Positions 24,949-33,033 of a stretch of 64,000 bases of DNA are shown here, piece by piece (the first letter of the stretch is position 1; each line of letters starts with the position of its first letter). The position numbers were made by a program, and so were the translations under genes. The notes below the pieces were generated by a model. It was not told where the DNA came from and searched no databases. It worked only from the letters and a program-made list of their open reading frames with translations. Source of the DNA: JBFMEX01 sp040752215 (GTDB lineage: Bacteria; Pseudomonadota; Alphaproteobacteria; Rhizobiales; Hyphomicrobiaceae); assembly GCA_040752215.1 (NCBI GenBank), contig JBFMEX010000053.1:62001-126000 (forward strand), read 5' to 3'.

Positions 24949-26163
24949 CTACGACGTGCGCTCTCGGCCCGAACGATGGGGCACCAGCATGCCCGCGGGC
25001 TCGCCGGCCAGCAGGCCGCGGTAGAGTGCATCGTAGCGGTCGACGCAGGCTTCGATGGTAAAGTGGCGGCGCACGCGGTTCTCGCCGGCATTGCCCATCT
25101 CCGCCGCCCGCTCGCGGTTGGCTGCGAGCCAGGCGATCGCCGCCCCGAGTGCGGCGGGATCGTGCGGCGGCACGACGAGACCGGTCTCGCCGTCGACGAC
25201 CGCCTCGGGATTGCCGCCGACGCCGGTCACGATCATCGGCAGGCCGGCCGCCATGCCCTCGATCACGGCGTTCGAGAAGCCTTCCTCGTGCGAGACGTTG
25301 AGCGCAAAATCGGCGGCACGCACCAGATCGGGTACGTCGGTGCGCGAGCCGAGAAAGCGCATACTTGCGGCGATGCCGAGCGATTGCGCGAGCGCGGCGA
25401 GCTCGTGGCCATGACCGTCGTCGCGCCCGGCCGCGAGCAGCACCCAGCGCGCGGGCAGCCGCTCGCGCACGCTGGCGAGCGCGCGGACCAGGTCGGCATG
25501 GCCCTTGTAGGGGTTGAGGTTTGCGACGATGACGCCGACCAGCGCATCGGCCTCGATGCCGAGCGCGGCGCGCAAGGCGGCCTTGTCGGCCGGCGCACCG
25601 AAGCGCGCGGTGTCGACGCCGTTGTGGATCACGCCGAGCCGATCCTTGGCGACGCCCTCGGCAAGCAGCTCGTCGCCGATCCGGTGCGAGTTGGCGAGCA
25701 CCGCCGTCATCCAGCCATGGAGCGCGATCTCGAGCCGGCGCGCGAGCGGTCGCTTGGCCTGATAGTCGGCGAGATTGCGCCGGCTCATGATGCGGATCGG
25801 CCGCGCCGTCAGCACCGACAGCGGACCGCCGACGAGATAAGGCAGCGGCAGGAACATGTGGACGATGCGCGGCCGTCGCGCGGCCAGCAACCAGCCGAGC
25901 TTGGTGGCGGTCGCTGCGAGCCGCACTGGAGCGCCGATGCCCCGGAACCAGGCGCTGCCGCCGATCGGTGGCGCGATCACCTCGACGCCGGTCGCTTCGA
26001 CCTCGTCCGCCATGGCGCCGCGCGCGGCGAGGCAGTAGAGCGCAACCGGCCAGCCCCGTGCTGCCAGCCGCGGCATGATCTCGGCGAGATGGCGCTCAGT
26101 GCCGCCGCGCTCCAGCGACAGCGTGACGAACACGATCGGCGCGACCTCGCGAGCATCCCCCAC
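24949..26163 (-). CDS. GT4 family glycosyltransferase
   Basis: A 404-residue GT-B enzyme. The N-terminal half has FVTLSLERGGTERHLAEIMPRL, a standard GT4 acceptor-domain start with the G-G loop. The C-terminal half has VIANLNPYKGHADLVRAL, FLGSRTDVPDLVRAADFALNVSHEEGFSNAVIEGMAAGLPMI split over residues ~285-325, with the E-x7-E donor motif (EEGFSNAVIE), then TGVGGNPEAV. I place the start at the GTG at 26163, preceded by GGGAGA about ten bases upstream. The open frame continues upstream without family sequence. It converges on gmd with a 9-base gap. Confidence 0.88.
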   Translation of the reverse strand: MGDAREVAPIVFVTLSLERGGTERHLAEIMPRLAARGWPVALYCLAARGAMADEVEATGVEVIAPPIGGSAWFRGIGAPVRLAATATKLGWLLAARRPRIVHMFLPLPYLVGGPLSVLTARPIRIMSRRNLADYQAKRPLARRLEIALHGWMTAVLANSHRIGDELLAEGVAKDRLGVIHNGVDTARFGAPADKAALRAALGIEADALVGVIVANLNPYKGHADLVRALASVRERLPARWVLLAAGRDDGHGHELAALAQSLGIAASMRFLGSRTDVPDLVRAADFALNVSHEEGFSNAVIEGMAAGLPMIVTGVGGNPEAVVDGETGLVVPPHDPAALGAAIAWLAANRERAAEMGNAGENRVRRHFTIEACVDRYDALYRGLLAGEPAGMLVPHRSGRERTS

Positions 26164-26497
26164 GTGATTGCGATCTCCCCGACCAGCGCCCCGACACGCC
26201 GCACTGCTCCTCGCCCAGCGTGGCCAGGAGCGCTCCTTGAATAGGCGTTGTTGCCGACCGCCGTCAATTCGGCGCTGCGCGGCAGCAGGCAGTGGATCGC
26301 GGGCCGGCCGCAATCCGGAGCACGTCGTGCTGCAAACCGAGGAAATCCAGGAAATATGCCATTCTCGCGATATGCTGCGAGCGCGCTTGCCCCCTATCCG
26401 TTCGGTCGCAGGAGTTGAAACGGCGCCGCGACCAATGCCATAGGATCGCAGTCGCTGGCTGGCCGCGCATGTGGCCCACGACCTGGAGATGACCGAC
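26164..26497. other. Gene-free gap between divergent GT4 and CysN-CysC genes
   Basis: No convincing gene was found in these 334 bases. An imperfect hairpin CTCGC-8-GCGAG lies at 26364-26381, and promoters for both divergent genes should be here, but no clear -35/-10 pair stands out. GGAG at 26485-26488 is the ribosome site for the plus-strand gene. Confidence 0.5.
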
Positions 26498-28420
26498 ATG
26501 GCCAATGCCGCTGCAGCCCGCTCCACGATCGCCAACGAGGTCCAGCCGCCGGCGCCGAGCGCGCCCGCAGCTCCGGTGACGCTGCGGGTCGTCATCCTGG
26601 GTCGCGACGAGGACAGCAAGAGCGCGCTGCTGGCGCGCCTGATCGAGGCCGGTGAGCCGGCCGGCGACCTCGGCCGTGATGAGGTCGAGGAGAGCAGCCA
26701 GACCGGCCCCGCGAGCGATGTCGACGATCTGCTGGACCATCTCGAATCCGAGCATCTCCATGCCGAGACCGGCGGCATCGCCTACCACGTGGCGATCGGG
26801 CGCCGTGATCTGGTGCTGACGGTGGCGCCCGCAGACGAGCGGCGCACGCGCGAGCTGGTCGCCAACACATCGCGTGCCGACGTGGCGATCGTCGTCGTCA
26901 CCGCGGCGAGCGGCGTGCCGCGCGAGGTCCACCGCCACACCTTGGTCGCGGGCCTGCTCGGCATCCGCCACGTCGTGCTTGCCGTCGACGGCCTCGATGC
27001 GGTCGGATGGGACCAGGAAGCGTTCGAATCGATCCGCGCGGAGTACGCGGCATTCGCCACCCGGCTCGGCATCGAGCTGCTGGCTGCTGTTCCCGTGTCC
27101 GGCACCGGCGGCGACAACGTCCGGAGCAAATCGGCGCGCGAAAGCTGGTATCGCGGCTCGCCGCTGGTCGACGTGCTTCTCGACGGCTCGTTCGGTCGGC
27201 CTGCCTACACGCGTCCGCTCAGGATGCCGATCGCGCGGGTGATCGATATCGGCCCTGACCAGCGCGGCTTTGCCGGCACGCTGCGCAGCGGCTCGGCGCG
27301 CCCCGGCGACGCGGTGGTGGTGCTGCCGGGGGCACGCGCGTTGCGCATCGAGCGCATCATCGCGCGCGGCGGCGACGCCGAGACCACGGCCAGTGGCGAC
27401 ACCGTCGCGCTCGTGCTCTCGGACGGAGCCGAGATCCGCGAGGGCGACGTCGTGTGCGCGGGCGACGCGCGCGCCGAAGTGGCCGACCAGTTCGCCGCCG
27501 ACCTCGTCTGGATGGGCGAGCGACCGCTGCTCAAGGGCCGCTCCTACACCATACGCATGGGCACCCAGACGGCCACCGCGCAAGTGAGTGAGCTCAAGCA
27601 CAAGACCAACGTCGACACGCTCGAGCACGTCGCCACACGGCAGATCGAGATCGGCACCACGGGCCTGTGCAATTTCTCGCTCTCCAGGCCGCTCGTGCTC
27701 GATCCGGCGAGCGAGAACCGCGACACGGGACGCTTCTTCCTCTACGACCGAATCTCGCGCGCGATCGTCGGCGTCGGCATGATCCGCTTCGCGCTCAGAC
27801 GCGCGCACAACATCCACTGGCAGGCGGTCGACGTCAGCAAGCTGCAACGCGCCGGCCTCAAGGGCCAGTCCGCCTGCTGCCTGTGGTTCACGGGCCTCTC
27901 CGGCTCGGGCAAGTCGACGGTCGCCAACATGCTGGAGAAGCGGCTGCACGCACTCGGCCGCCATACCTATATTCTCGACGGCGACAACGTGCGTCACGGC
28001 CTCAACCGCGACCTCGGTTTCACCGAGGCCGACCGTGTCGAGAACATCCGCCGCGTCGCCGAGGTGGCGCGTCTGATGGTCGATGCCGGTCTGATCACGC
28101 TGGTCTCGTTCATCTCGCCATTCCGCGCCGAGCGCCGCTTCGCGCGTGAGCGCTTCGACGTCGGCGAGTTCATCGAGGTGTTCGTCGACACGCCGATCGA
28201 CATCTGCGAGCAGCGCGACGTCAAAGGCCTCTACAAGAAGGCGCGCGCCGGCCAGATCGCCAATTTCACCGGCATCTCCTCACCATACGAGCCGCCGGAG
28301 AACGCCGACATCCACCTCGCGGCGGGCGCGGAGGCGGTCGACGCGCTGGTCGAGCGCATCCTCGGCGAGCTCTCGCGTCGCGAGATCGTGAGAACAGACG
28401 GCGGGACAGCGCGGAGCTGA
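26498..28420 (+). CDS. CysN-CysC fusion with degenerate GTPase half and intact adenylylsulfate kinase
   Basis: A 640-residue NodQ-like fusion. Residues ~28-440 align with the sulfate adenylyltransferase GTPase subunit CysN, and ~455-630 with APS kinase CysC. The kinase P-loop GLSGSGKST (466-474), LDGDNVRHGLNRDLGF and FISPFRAERRFAR are intact, so it should make PAPS from APS. In the CysN part the G1 loop is GRDEDSKS (35-42) instead of GxxxxGKS, the DTPGHE switch is VAPADE, and NKMD is AVDGLD, so GTP binding is doubtful. The CysN beta-barrels (GFAGTLRSGS, FALRRAHNIHWQAVDV) remain. I start at the ATG at 26498, nine bases after GGAG; in-frame GTG 26471 and ATG 26489 are alternatives. No cysD is in the window. 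Confidence 0.88.
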   Translation: MANAAAARSTIANEVQPPAPSAPAAPVTLRVVILGRDEDSKSALLARLIEAGEPAGDLGRDEVEESSQTGPASDVDDLLDHLESEHLHAETGGIAYHVAIGRRDLVLTVAPADERRTRELVANTSRADVAIVVVTAASGVPREVHRHTLVAGLLGIRHVVLAVDGLDAVGWDQEAFESIRAEYAAFATRLGIELLAAVPVSGTGGDNVRSKSARESWYRGSPLVDVLLDGSFGRPAYTRPLRMPIARVIDIGPDQRGFAGTLRSGSARPGDAVVVLPGARALRIERIIARGGDAETTASGDTVALVLSDGAEIREGDVVCAGDARAEVADQFAADLVWMGERPLLKGRSYTIRMGTQTATAQVSELKHKTNVDTLEHVATRQIEIGTTGLCNFSLSRPLVLDPASENRDTGRFFLYDRISRAIVGVGMIRFALRRAHNIHWQAVDVSKLQRAGLKGQSACCLWFTGLSGSGKSTVANMLEKRLHALGRHTYILDGDNVRHGLNRDLGFTEADRVENIRRVAEVARLMVDAGLITLVSFISPFRAERRFARERFDVGEFIEVFVDTPIDICEQRDVKGLYKKARAGQIANFTGISSPYEPPENADIHLAAGAEAVDALVERILGELSRREIVRTDGGTARS

Positions 28421-28435
28421 TTTCTCCCGACGAGC

Positions 28436-29413
28436 TCAGCTGCTGCCGCCGGGCACGAAGCGATAACTGGTGTTGCAGAACTCGCATTTGACGGTGATCG
28501 CGCCATCGGCTTCCCGCATGTCGGCGAGCTCCTCGGCGCCGAAGCTTCCCAGCATGGAGGCGACCCGCTCGCGCGAGCAGCGGCAGTGCTCGGCGACGCT
28601 ACGCGGCTGGAACACGCGAACGCCCTCCTCGTGGAAAAGGCGATAGAGCAGCCGCTCGGGAGCGAGCGTGGGATCCAGCAACTCGTGGTCCTCGACAGTC
28701 GCCGCCAGCAGCGCGACGCGCGTCCAGTCGTCGTCGGTCTCGCCGATCACCAGCCCCAGTTCCTCGGCCTCGGCGATCTCACCCGGTGAGCGGGCCGTGC
28801 CGCCCTCGCGGCCGACGTGCTGGAGCAGCAGTCCGCCAGCACGCCACTGCCAGACACCGGCCGAATAATGGCGCGCGACAGCGAGGCGAATGAGTGTCGG
28901 CAGTTGCTCGGACTGGCGGAAATAGCTCAACGCCGCATCGCTGAGGCTCACTCCCTCGAGTGCGACGACGCCCTGCGTGCGGTCCATGTCGCCGCCCGGA
29001 TCGATGGTCATCGCGAGATGGCCGTGACCCCAGAGCACGGCCGGCGCAATGGCACCCGCGCCCGCAACCGCCGCGAGACGCTCCGCATCGAAGCTCGCAT
29101 AGCCTCTGAGCCGACCCGGCACCTCGAAGTCTGCGACCAGGAAGCCGAGGATTCCGTCGGTCTTGGTCTGCAGGATCAGCTTGCCTTCGAACTTCAGCGC
29201 GGAGCCGAGCAGCGCCGTCAGCGCCAATGCCTCGCCGAGCGCGCCGCAGACGACATCGGGATAGTCGTGGCGGGCAAGGATCGTGTCTGCGGCGGTGCCG
29301 AGGCGGACGATGCGCCCCGCGACGCCGGAGCGCTCGGTCTGGAAGGGGAGCACGATGTCATCGCCCTGGGCGGAGGAGGCGCGCCGCGCGGCAGGCTCGT
29401 CGCGCCCGGACAT
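28436..29413 (-). CDS. hslO: Redox-regulated chaperone Hsp33
   Basis: A 325-residue cytoplasmic holdase activated by oxidation. The C-terminal zinc switch is present as CRC (near residue 281) and CEFC (near 315), the CxC-x27-32-CxxC pattern of the family. The N-terminal half has VVCGALGEALALTALLGSALKFEGK and LQTKTDGILGFLVADF typical of Hsp33. Its start codon follows the argF stop directly, so it is translated from the arg transcript, a common arrangement in this order. The first ~25 residues are a variable extension. Confidence 0.93.
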   Translation of the reverse strand: MSGRDEPAARRASSAQGDDIVLPFQTERSGVAGRIVRLGTAADTILARHDYPDVVCGALGEALALTALLGSALKFEGKLILQTKTDGILGFLVADFEVPGRLRGYASFDAERLAAVAGAGAIAPAVLWGHGHLAMTIDPGGDMDRTQGVVALEGVSLSDAALSYFRQSEQLPTLIRLAVARHYSAGVWQWRAGGLLLQHVGREGGTARSPGEIAEAEELGLVIGETDDDWTRVALLAATVEDHELLDPTLAPERLLYRLFHEEGVRVFQPRSVAEHCRCSRERVASMLGSFGAEELADMREADGAITVKCEFCNTSYRFVPGGSS

Positions 29414-30349
29414 CTACTTGCCTCCGAGGCACCAAGCGAGGATCGCCTTTTGCGCGTGCAGGCGGTTCTCGGCTTCGTCGAACACGACCGACTGCGGCCC
29501 GTCGATCACCTCCGCCGTCACTTCGTGGCCACGGTAGGCCGGCAGGCAGTGCATGAAGATCGCGCCCTTGGCGGCGAGGCGCATCAGCTCGTCGTCGACG
29601 CCGTAGGGCTTCAACAGCCGCTTGCGCCGGGCGCCGTCGTTCTGGCCCATCGACACCCAGGTGTCGGTGACGACGCAATCGGCGCCGCGCACCGCCATGG
29701 CGGCGTCGCTGGTCAGCACGACCTGCCCCTTCTCCCGCCGCACCCAGTCGATCACCGCCTTCTCGGGCTCGAGCTCGTCCGGTGAGGCGACACGCAGCTC
29801 GAAGCCGAACCGCACCGCGGCCTGCATCCACGATACCGCGACGTTGTTGCCGTCGCCGACCCACGCGACCACGCGACCGCCGATCGGTCCCCGGTGCTCC
29901 TCGAACGTCATGATGTCCGCCATCACCTGGCACGGGTGGCTCTTGTCGGTGAGGCCGTTGATGACCGGTATGGTCGCGTGCTCGGCGAGGTCGAGCAGCG
30001 TCGCATGCGCGTTGGCGCGGATCATGATCGCGTCGGCATAGCGCGACAGAACGCGCGCGGTGTCGGCGATGCTCTCGCCGCGGCCGAGCTGCAGATCGGT
30101 GTGATTGAGCGCGATCGTCTGCCCGCCAAGTTGGCGCATGGCGACGTCGAAGGAGACGCGGGTGCGCGTCGAAGGCTTCTCGAACACCATCACCAGCACG
30201 GCGTCCTCGATTCCCTTTGGCTTCAGCTTCGCCGGCGTGCGCTTGCCCGCCTTCTTCATCGAGTGCGCGTTGTCGACGATGCGGCGCAGCGTCTTGGCAT
30301 CGAGAGAATCGAGATCGAGGAAATGACGGGGTGCGGAGTTCGTAGCCAT
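29414..30349 (-). CDS. argF: Ornithine carbamoyltransferase
   Basis: A 311-residue anabolic enzyme that makes citrulline from ornithine and carbamoyl phosphate. The carbamoyl-phosphate site FEKPSTRTRVSF (STRTR), the ornithine-side HPCQVMAD, DTWVSMGQ and the catalytic-loop MHCLPAYRG are all present. Start at the ATG at 30349 (MATNSAPRHFLDLD); an in-frame ATG at 30370 would add seven residues. It lies 32 bases downstream of argD and directly precedes hslO. Confidence 0.96.
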   Translation of the reverse strand: MATNSAPRHFLDLDSLDAKTLRRIVDNAHSMKKAGKRTPAKLKPKGIEDAVLVMVFEKPSTRTRVSFDVAMRQLGGQTIALNHTDLQLGRGESIADTARVLSRYADAIMIRANAHATLLDLAEHATIPVINGLTDKSHPCQVMADIMTFEEHRGPIGGRVVAWVGDGNNVAVSWMQAAVRFGFELRVASPDELEPEKAVIDWVRREKGQVVLTSDAAMAVRGADCVVTDTWVSMGQNDGARRKRLLKPYGVDDELMRLAAKGAIFMHCLPAYRGHEVTAEVIDGPQSVVFDEAENRLHAQKAILAWCLGGK

Positions 30350-30381
30350 GTCGGCGTGCCAATGGTTCATGGATGGAATGA

Positions 30382-31632
30382 CTAGACGGTGGACCGCTCG
30401 ATGCGATCGAGCGCGCGGGACAGCCGTTCGACGGCCTCGCCGATCTCCGCGTCGGTCACGATGAGCGGGGGTAGCAGGCGCACCACGTTCTCCGCCGCGC
30501 CGACCACCAGCAGACGCTCGGCTGCGGCGGCCTTGACGAAATCCGGCGCAGGCGGCGCCAACTTGAGCCCTGTCAGCAAGCCCTTGCCGCGTACCTCGAG
30601 CACGAGCTGCGGGTAGGCGTCCCGGAGACCGGCGAGCGCCTGTGCGAGCCTCAGCCCGCGCTGGCGCACGCCATCGAGGAAGCCCGGCGCCAGCACGACG
30701 TCGAGCACCGCATTGCCGACCGCCATGGCGAGCGGGTTGCCGCCGAATGTCGAGCCGTGGGTGCCGGCGACGAGTCCCTTCGCCGCTTCGGCCGTGGCGA
30801 GCACGGCGCCGAGCGGAAAGCCGCCGCCGATGCCCTTGGCGACCGCCATCAGATCGGGCTCGATGCCGGCCCACTCGTAGGCGAACAGCTTGCCGGTGCG
30901 GCCGATGCCGGTTTGCACCTCGTCGAGCGCGAGCAGCAGCCCATGGCGGTCGGCGAGCGCGCGCAGCGCGGCGAGCTGTTCAACCGGGAGCATGCGCACG
31001 CCGCCCTCTCCCTGCACCGGCTCGATCATGATCGCCGCCGTCTCGGGCCCGATGACCGCCTCGACCGCGGCGATATCGCCGAACGGCACATGGTCGAACC
31101 CCGGCGCCTCGGGGCCGAAGCCCTCCAGGTACTTGGGGTTGCCGGCGGCCGAGAGTGCGGTCAGCGTGCGGCCGTGGAAGGCGCCCTCGAAGGTGACGAT
31201 GCGGGTGCGCTCGGGGGCGCCGGAGACATGGTGATAGCGCCGCGCGGCCTTGATGACGCCCTCGCAGGCTTCCGCGCCCGAGTTGCAGAAGAACGCCCGC
31301 TCGGCGAACGAGGCCGCGCACAGCCGCTCCGCCAAGCGCTCCTGGCCCTCGACTCGATAGAGGTTCGACGTGTGCCACAGCTTGCCGGCCTGCTCGCCGA
31401 GCGCGGCGACCAGATGGGGGTGGGCATGGCCGAGCGCGTTGACGGCGACACCGGAGCCGAAATCGAGATAGCGCTCGCCCGACTTACTGACCAGCCAAGC
31501 CCCCTCGCCGCGCTCGAAGACGATGTCGAGACGGTTGTATGTGGCCATCACGGCCTGCGACGGCGGGCTGACCGTCGCGGCAGCGATGGGGTGGGTCTCG
31601 CCCGGCTTGTCGGCCGGATGGGGTGCCGGCAT
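30382..31632 (-). CDS. argD: Acetylornithine aminotransferase
   Basis: A 416-residue PLP enzyme of class III that converts N-acetylglutamate semialdehyde to N-acetylornithine. FCNSGAEACEGVIKAAR, FEGAFHGRT, IEPVQGEGGV, LDEVQTGIGRTG and the PLP-lysine region MAVAKGIGGGFPLGA are all present. AGGG directly abuts the ATG at 31641 but is nine bases from the ATG at 31632, so I choose the latter. It heads the argD-argF-hslO run. A strong terminator-like hairpin sits just upstream of its start, pointing to possible attenuation. Confidence 0.95.
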   Translation of the reverse strand: MPAPHPADKPGETHPIAAATVSPPSQAVMATYNRLDIVFERGEGAWLVSKSGERYLDFGSGVAVNALGHAHPHLVAALGEQAGKLWHTSNLYRVEGQERLAERLCAASFAERAFFCNSGAEACEGVIKAARRYHHVSGAPERTRIVTFEGAFHGRTLTALSAAGNPKYLEGFGPEAPGFDHVPFGDIAAVEAVIGPETAAIMIEPVQGEGGVRMLPVEQLAALRALADRHGLLLALDEVQTGIGRTGKLFAYEWAGIEPDLMAVAKGIGGGFPLGAVLATAEAAKGLVAGTHGSTFGGNPLAMAVGNAVLDVVLAPGFLDGVRQRGLRLAQALAGLRDAYPQLVLEVRGKGLLTGLKLAPPAPDFVKAAAAERLLVVGAAENVVRLLPPLIVTDAEIGEAVERLSRALDRIERSTV

Positions 31633-31658
31633 GGCGCCCATCCCTGATCACGGAAACG

Positions 31659-31683
31659 AAAAAAAGCCGCCTCTGCCGGCGGC
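31659..31683 (-). terminator. Intrinsic terminator in the argD leader (possible attenuator)
   Basis: On the minus strand a perfect six-pair stem (GCCGCC/GGCGGC, loop GGCAGA) is followed at once by seven T. It ends 27 bases before the argD start codon at 31632. The gene further upstream (gcrA) is on the other strand, so the only transcripts it can stop are those starting in this gap, or antisense ones. Confidence 0.65.
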
Positions 31684-31688
31684 CCTCG

Positions 31689-31700
31689 CACCTTCGGGTG
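31689..31700 (-). other. Small hairpin upstream of the leader terminator
   Basis: CACC and GGTG pair around a four-base loop (CGAA read on the minus strand). It lies just upstream of the terminator stem in the presumed leader RNA and might be part of an alternative fold. Confidence 0.3.
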
Positions 31701-31757
31701 ATACTTTGCGTCTCGCCGCCTGTCAACGCGCTCGCGGCCGGGAGTTGCCGTAGCGCC

Positions 31758-32127
31758 GAATCGATCTGTGGCCGGTCCGCCACGTCTCCCTGTCAATGCC
31801 CGCCCCCAAGCCGACAAGGCTTGTAGGCCGAATTCTATGTGTTGTAGGTTTTTGTTGTCCGGCTACGAGATGTCGCGCCGTTGCGCGATCCGTGTCGTCT
31901 CGAGTGTATCGCCCTCCCATGGAGGGGCCGGTCCGCGTAAGGGGTCGAGTTCAGCCCCCCTCGTCTGTGCGCGTCGATCGTCTCTGCGTCCTCTTCAAGT
32001 TCAGCGTCCATAACCCGGCCAGTCTCAGGTCTCGCGTTGGCGCGTCCATTCGCTGCCAGCATCGAGCCCGGCGCTGTCCGACAGAAACGGAGTGTGCCCG
32101 TCTTACCGGGTCACTCTGGCGTGATTC
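31758..32127. promoter_or_regulatory. gcrA-argD intergenic region with two GANTC sites
   Basis: The gap from 31701 to 32144 has no supported gene and must hold the divergent promoters of gcrA and argD. GAATC at 31758-31762 and GATTC at 32123-32127 are CcrM-type adenine methylation sites; the second is 18 bases before the gcrA start. In Caulobacter GcrA acts with CcrM methylation, so these sites may matter, but two sites in ~450 bases is not far above chance. Confidence 0.4.
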
Positions 32128-32144
32128 TCGAAGGAGCGACAAGT

Positions 32145-32708
32145 ATGGGCTGGACCGACGAGCGCGTCGAGCTTCTCAAGAAGCTGTGGGGCGAGGGCCT
32201 CTCTGCAAGCCAGATCGCAGGCCGCCTCGGAAGCGTAAGCCGCAACGCGGTGATCGGCAAGGTGCACCGCCTCGGCCTCTCTGGCCGCGCCACCACCTCG
32301 CGCATGAAGAGCCATCGGCCGCGCGTCCGCGCCGCAGTGCAGGCGGCTGCCAAGCGCGCGCCCAAATCCCGTTTCGCAACCATTGGCAACCCGGCGCTGC
32401 GCGCGCTCTACCAGCCGGACGCTGAGCCGTTCCAGCCGGCGGCCGAGGAACTCGATATCCCGCTCGCCGAGCGCAAGACGATCCAGACGCTGACCGAGTG
32501 CAGCTGCCGCTGGCCGATCGGCGACCCGCAGATGGCCGACTTCCACTTCTGCGGCAAGCCCAAGGTCGCCGGCCTTCCGTATTGCGAATTTCACGCCCGA
32601 CGCGCCTTCCAGCCGCCGCAGCCGCGCCGCCGCGAGCGCGACGGTCTCGAGCCGGCGCTGCCCGCCGTCGCCGCGCCACGCGCCAAGACGGAGCCGCTCG
32701 ACGCCTGA
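32145..32708 (+). CDS. gcrA: Cell-cycle regulator GcrA
   Basis: A 187-residue alphaproteobacterial transcription factor that binds sigma-70 holoenzyme and GANTC-methylated promoters. The N-terminal MGWTDERVELLKKLWGEGLS and SQIAGRLGSVSRNAVIGKVHRLGL form the family's helix-turn-helix. The C-terminal Cys-containing part (CSCRWPIGDP, FHFCGK, PYCEFH) is the sigma-binding domain. The start at 32145 has AAGGAG eight bases upstream; the frame further upstream is not family sequence. A terminator follows at 32754. Confidence 0.95.
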   Translation: MGWTDERVELLKKLWGEGLSASQIAGRLGSVSRNAVIGKVHRLGLSGRATTSRMKSHRPRVRAAVQAAAKRAPKSRFATIGNPALRALYQPDAEPFQPAAEELDIPLAERKTIQTLTECSCRWPIGDPQMADFHFCGKPKVAGLPYCEFHARRAFQPPQPRRRERDGLEPALPAVAAPRAKTEPLDA

Positions 32709-32753
32709 CGTCGATCAACAGTTATGCCGCGGCAATGCCGACGGCAGCGGGGG

Positions 32754-32795
32754 GAAGGCCGGACATGCGGGGGCATGCGTCCGGCCTTCTTTTTT
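32754..32795 (+). terminator. Intrinsic terminator after gcrA
   Basis: GAAGGCCGGAC (32754-32764) pairs with GTCCGGCCTTC (32779-32789), with a smaller ATGC/GCAT pairing inside, and is followed by a run of T at 32790-32795. The rest of the gap to 33033 shows only short open frames without family features. Confidence 0.85.
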
Positions 32796-33033
32796 GCTTG
32801 GCGCTTGCCGACACGCGTTCCGCGAGCCGGCCGGCATGCGCGGCCAGCGGTCCCCTGGGCGATTCAGTTCATTCTGCGCCGCACCGCCTTCCTTCTCCCG
32901 TGGGGACAGGGGCGTGCGCAGGCGACCGAGAATTGAATGGCCCTGCAACGGTCCCCTGGCGCGGGGGAAAGCTTGCACAGGGCGGCCGAGGCGCCGATTG
33001 TGAGGGCACGAGATCAGCCCCCGGAGCCTCGCA

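Noticed and set aside
26264..27997. Minus-strand frame of 577 codons opposite the CysN-CysC fusion
   Set aside because: The plus strand has clear CysN and CysC domains; the opposite frame has antisense-like composition.
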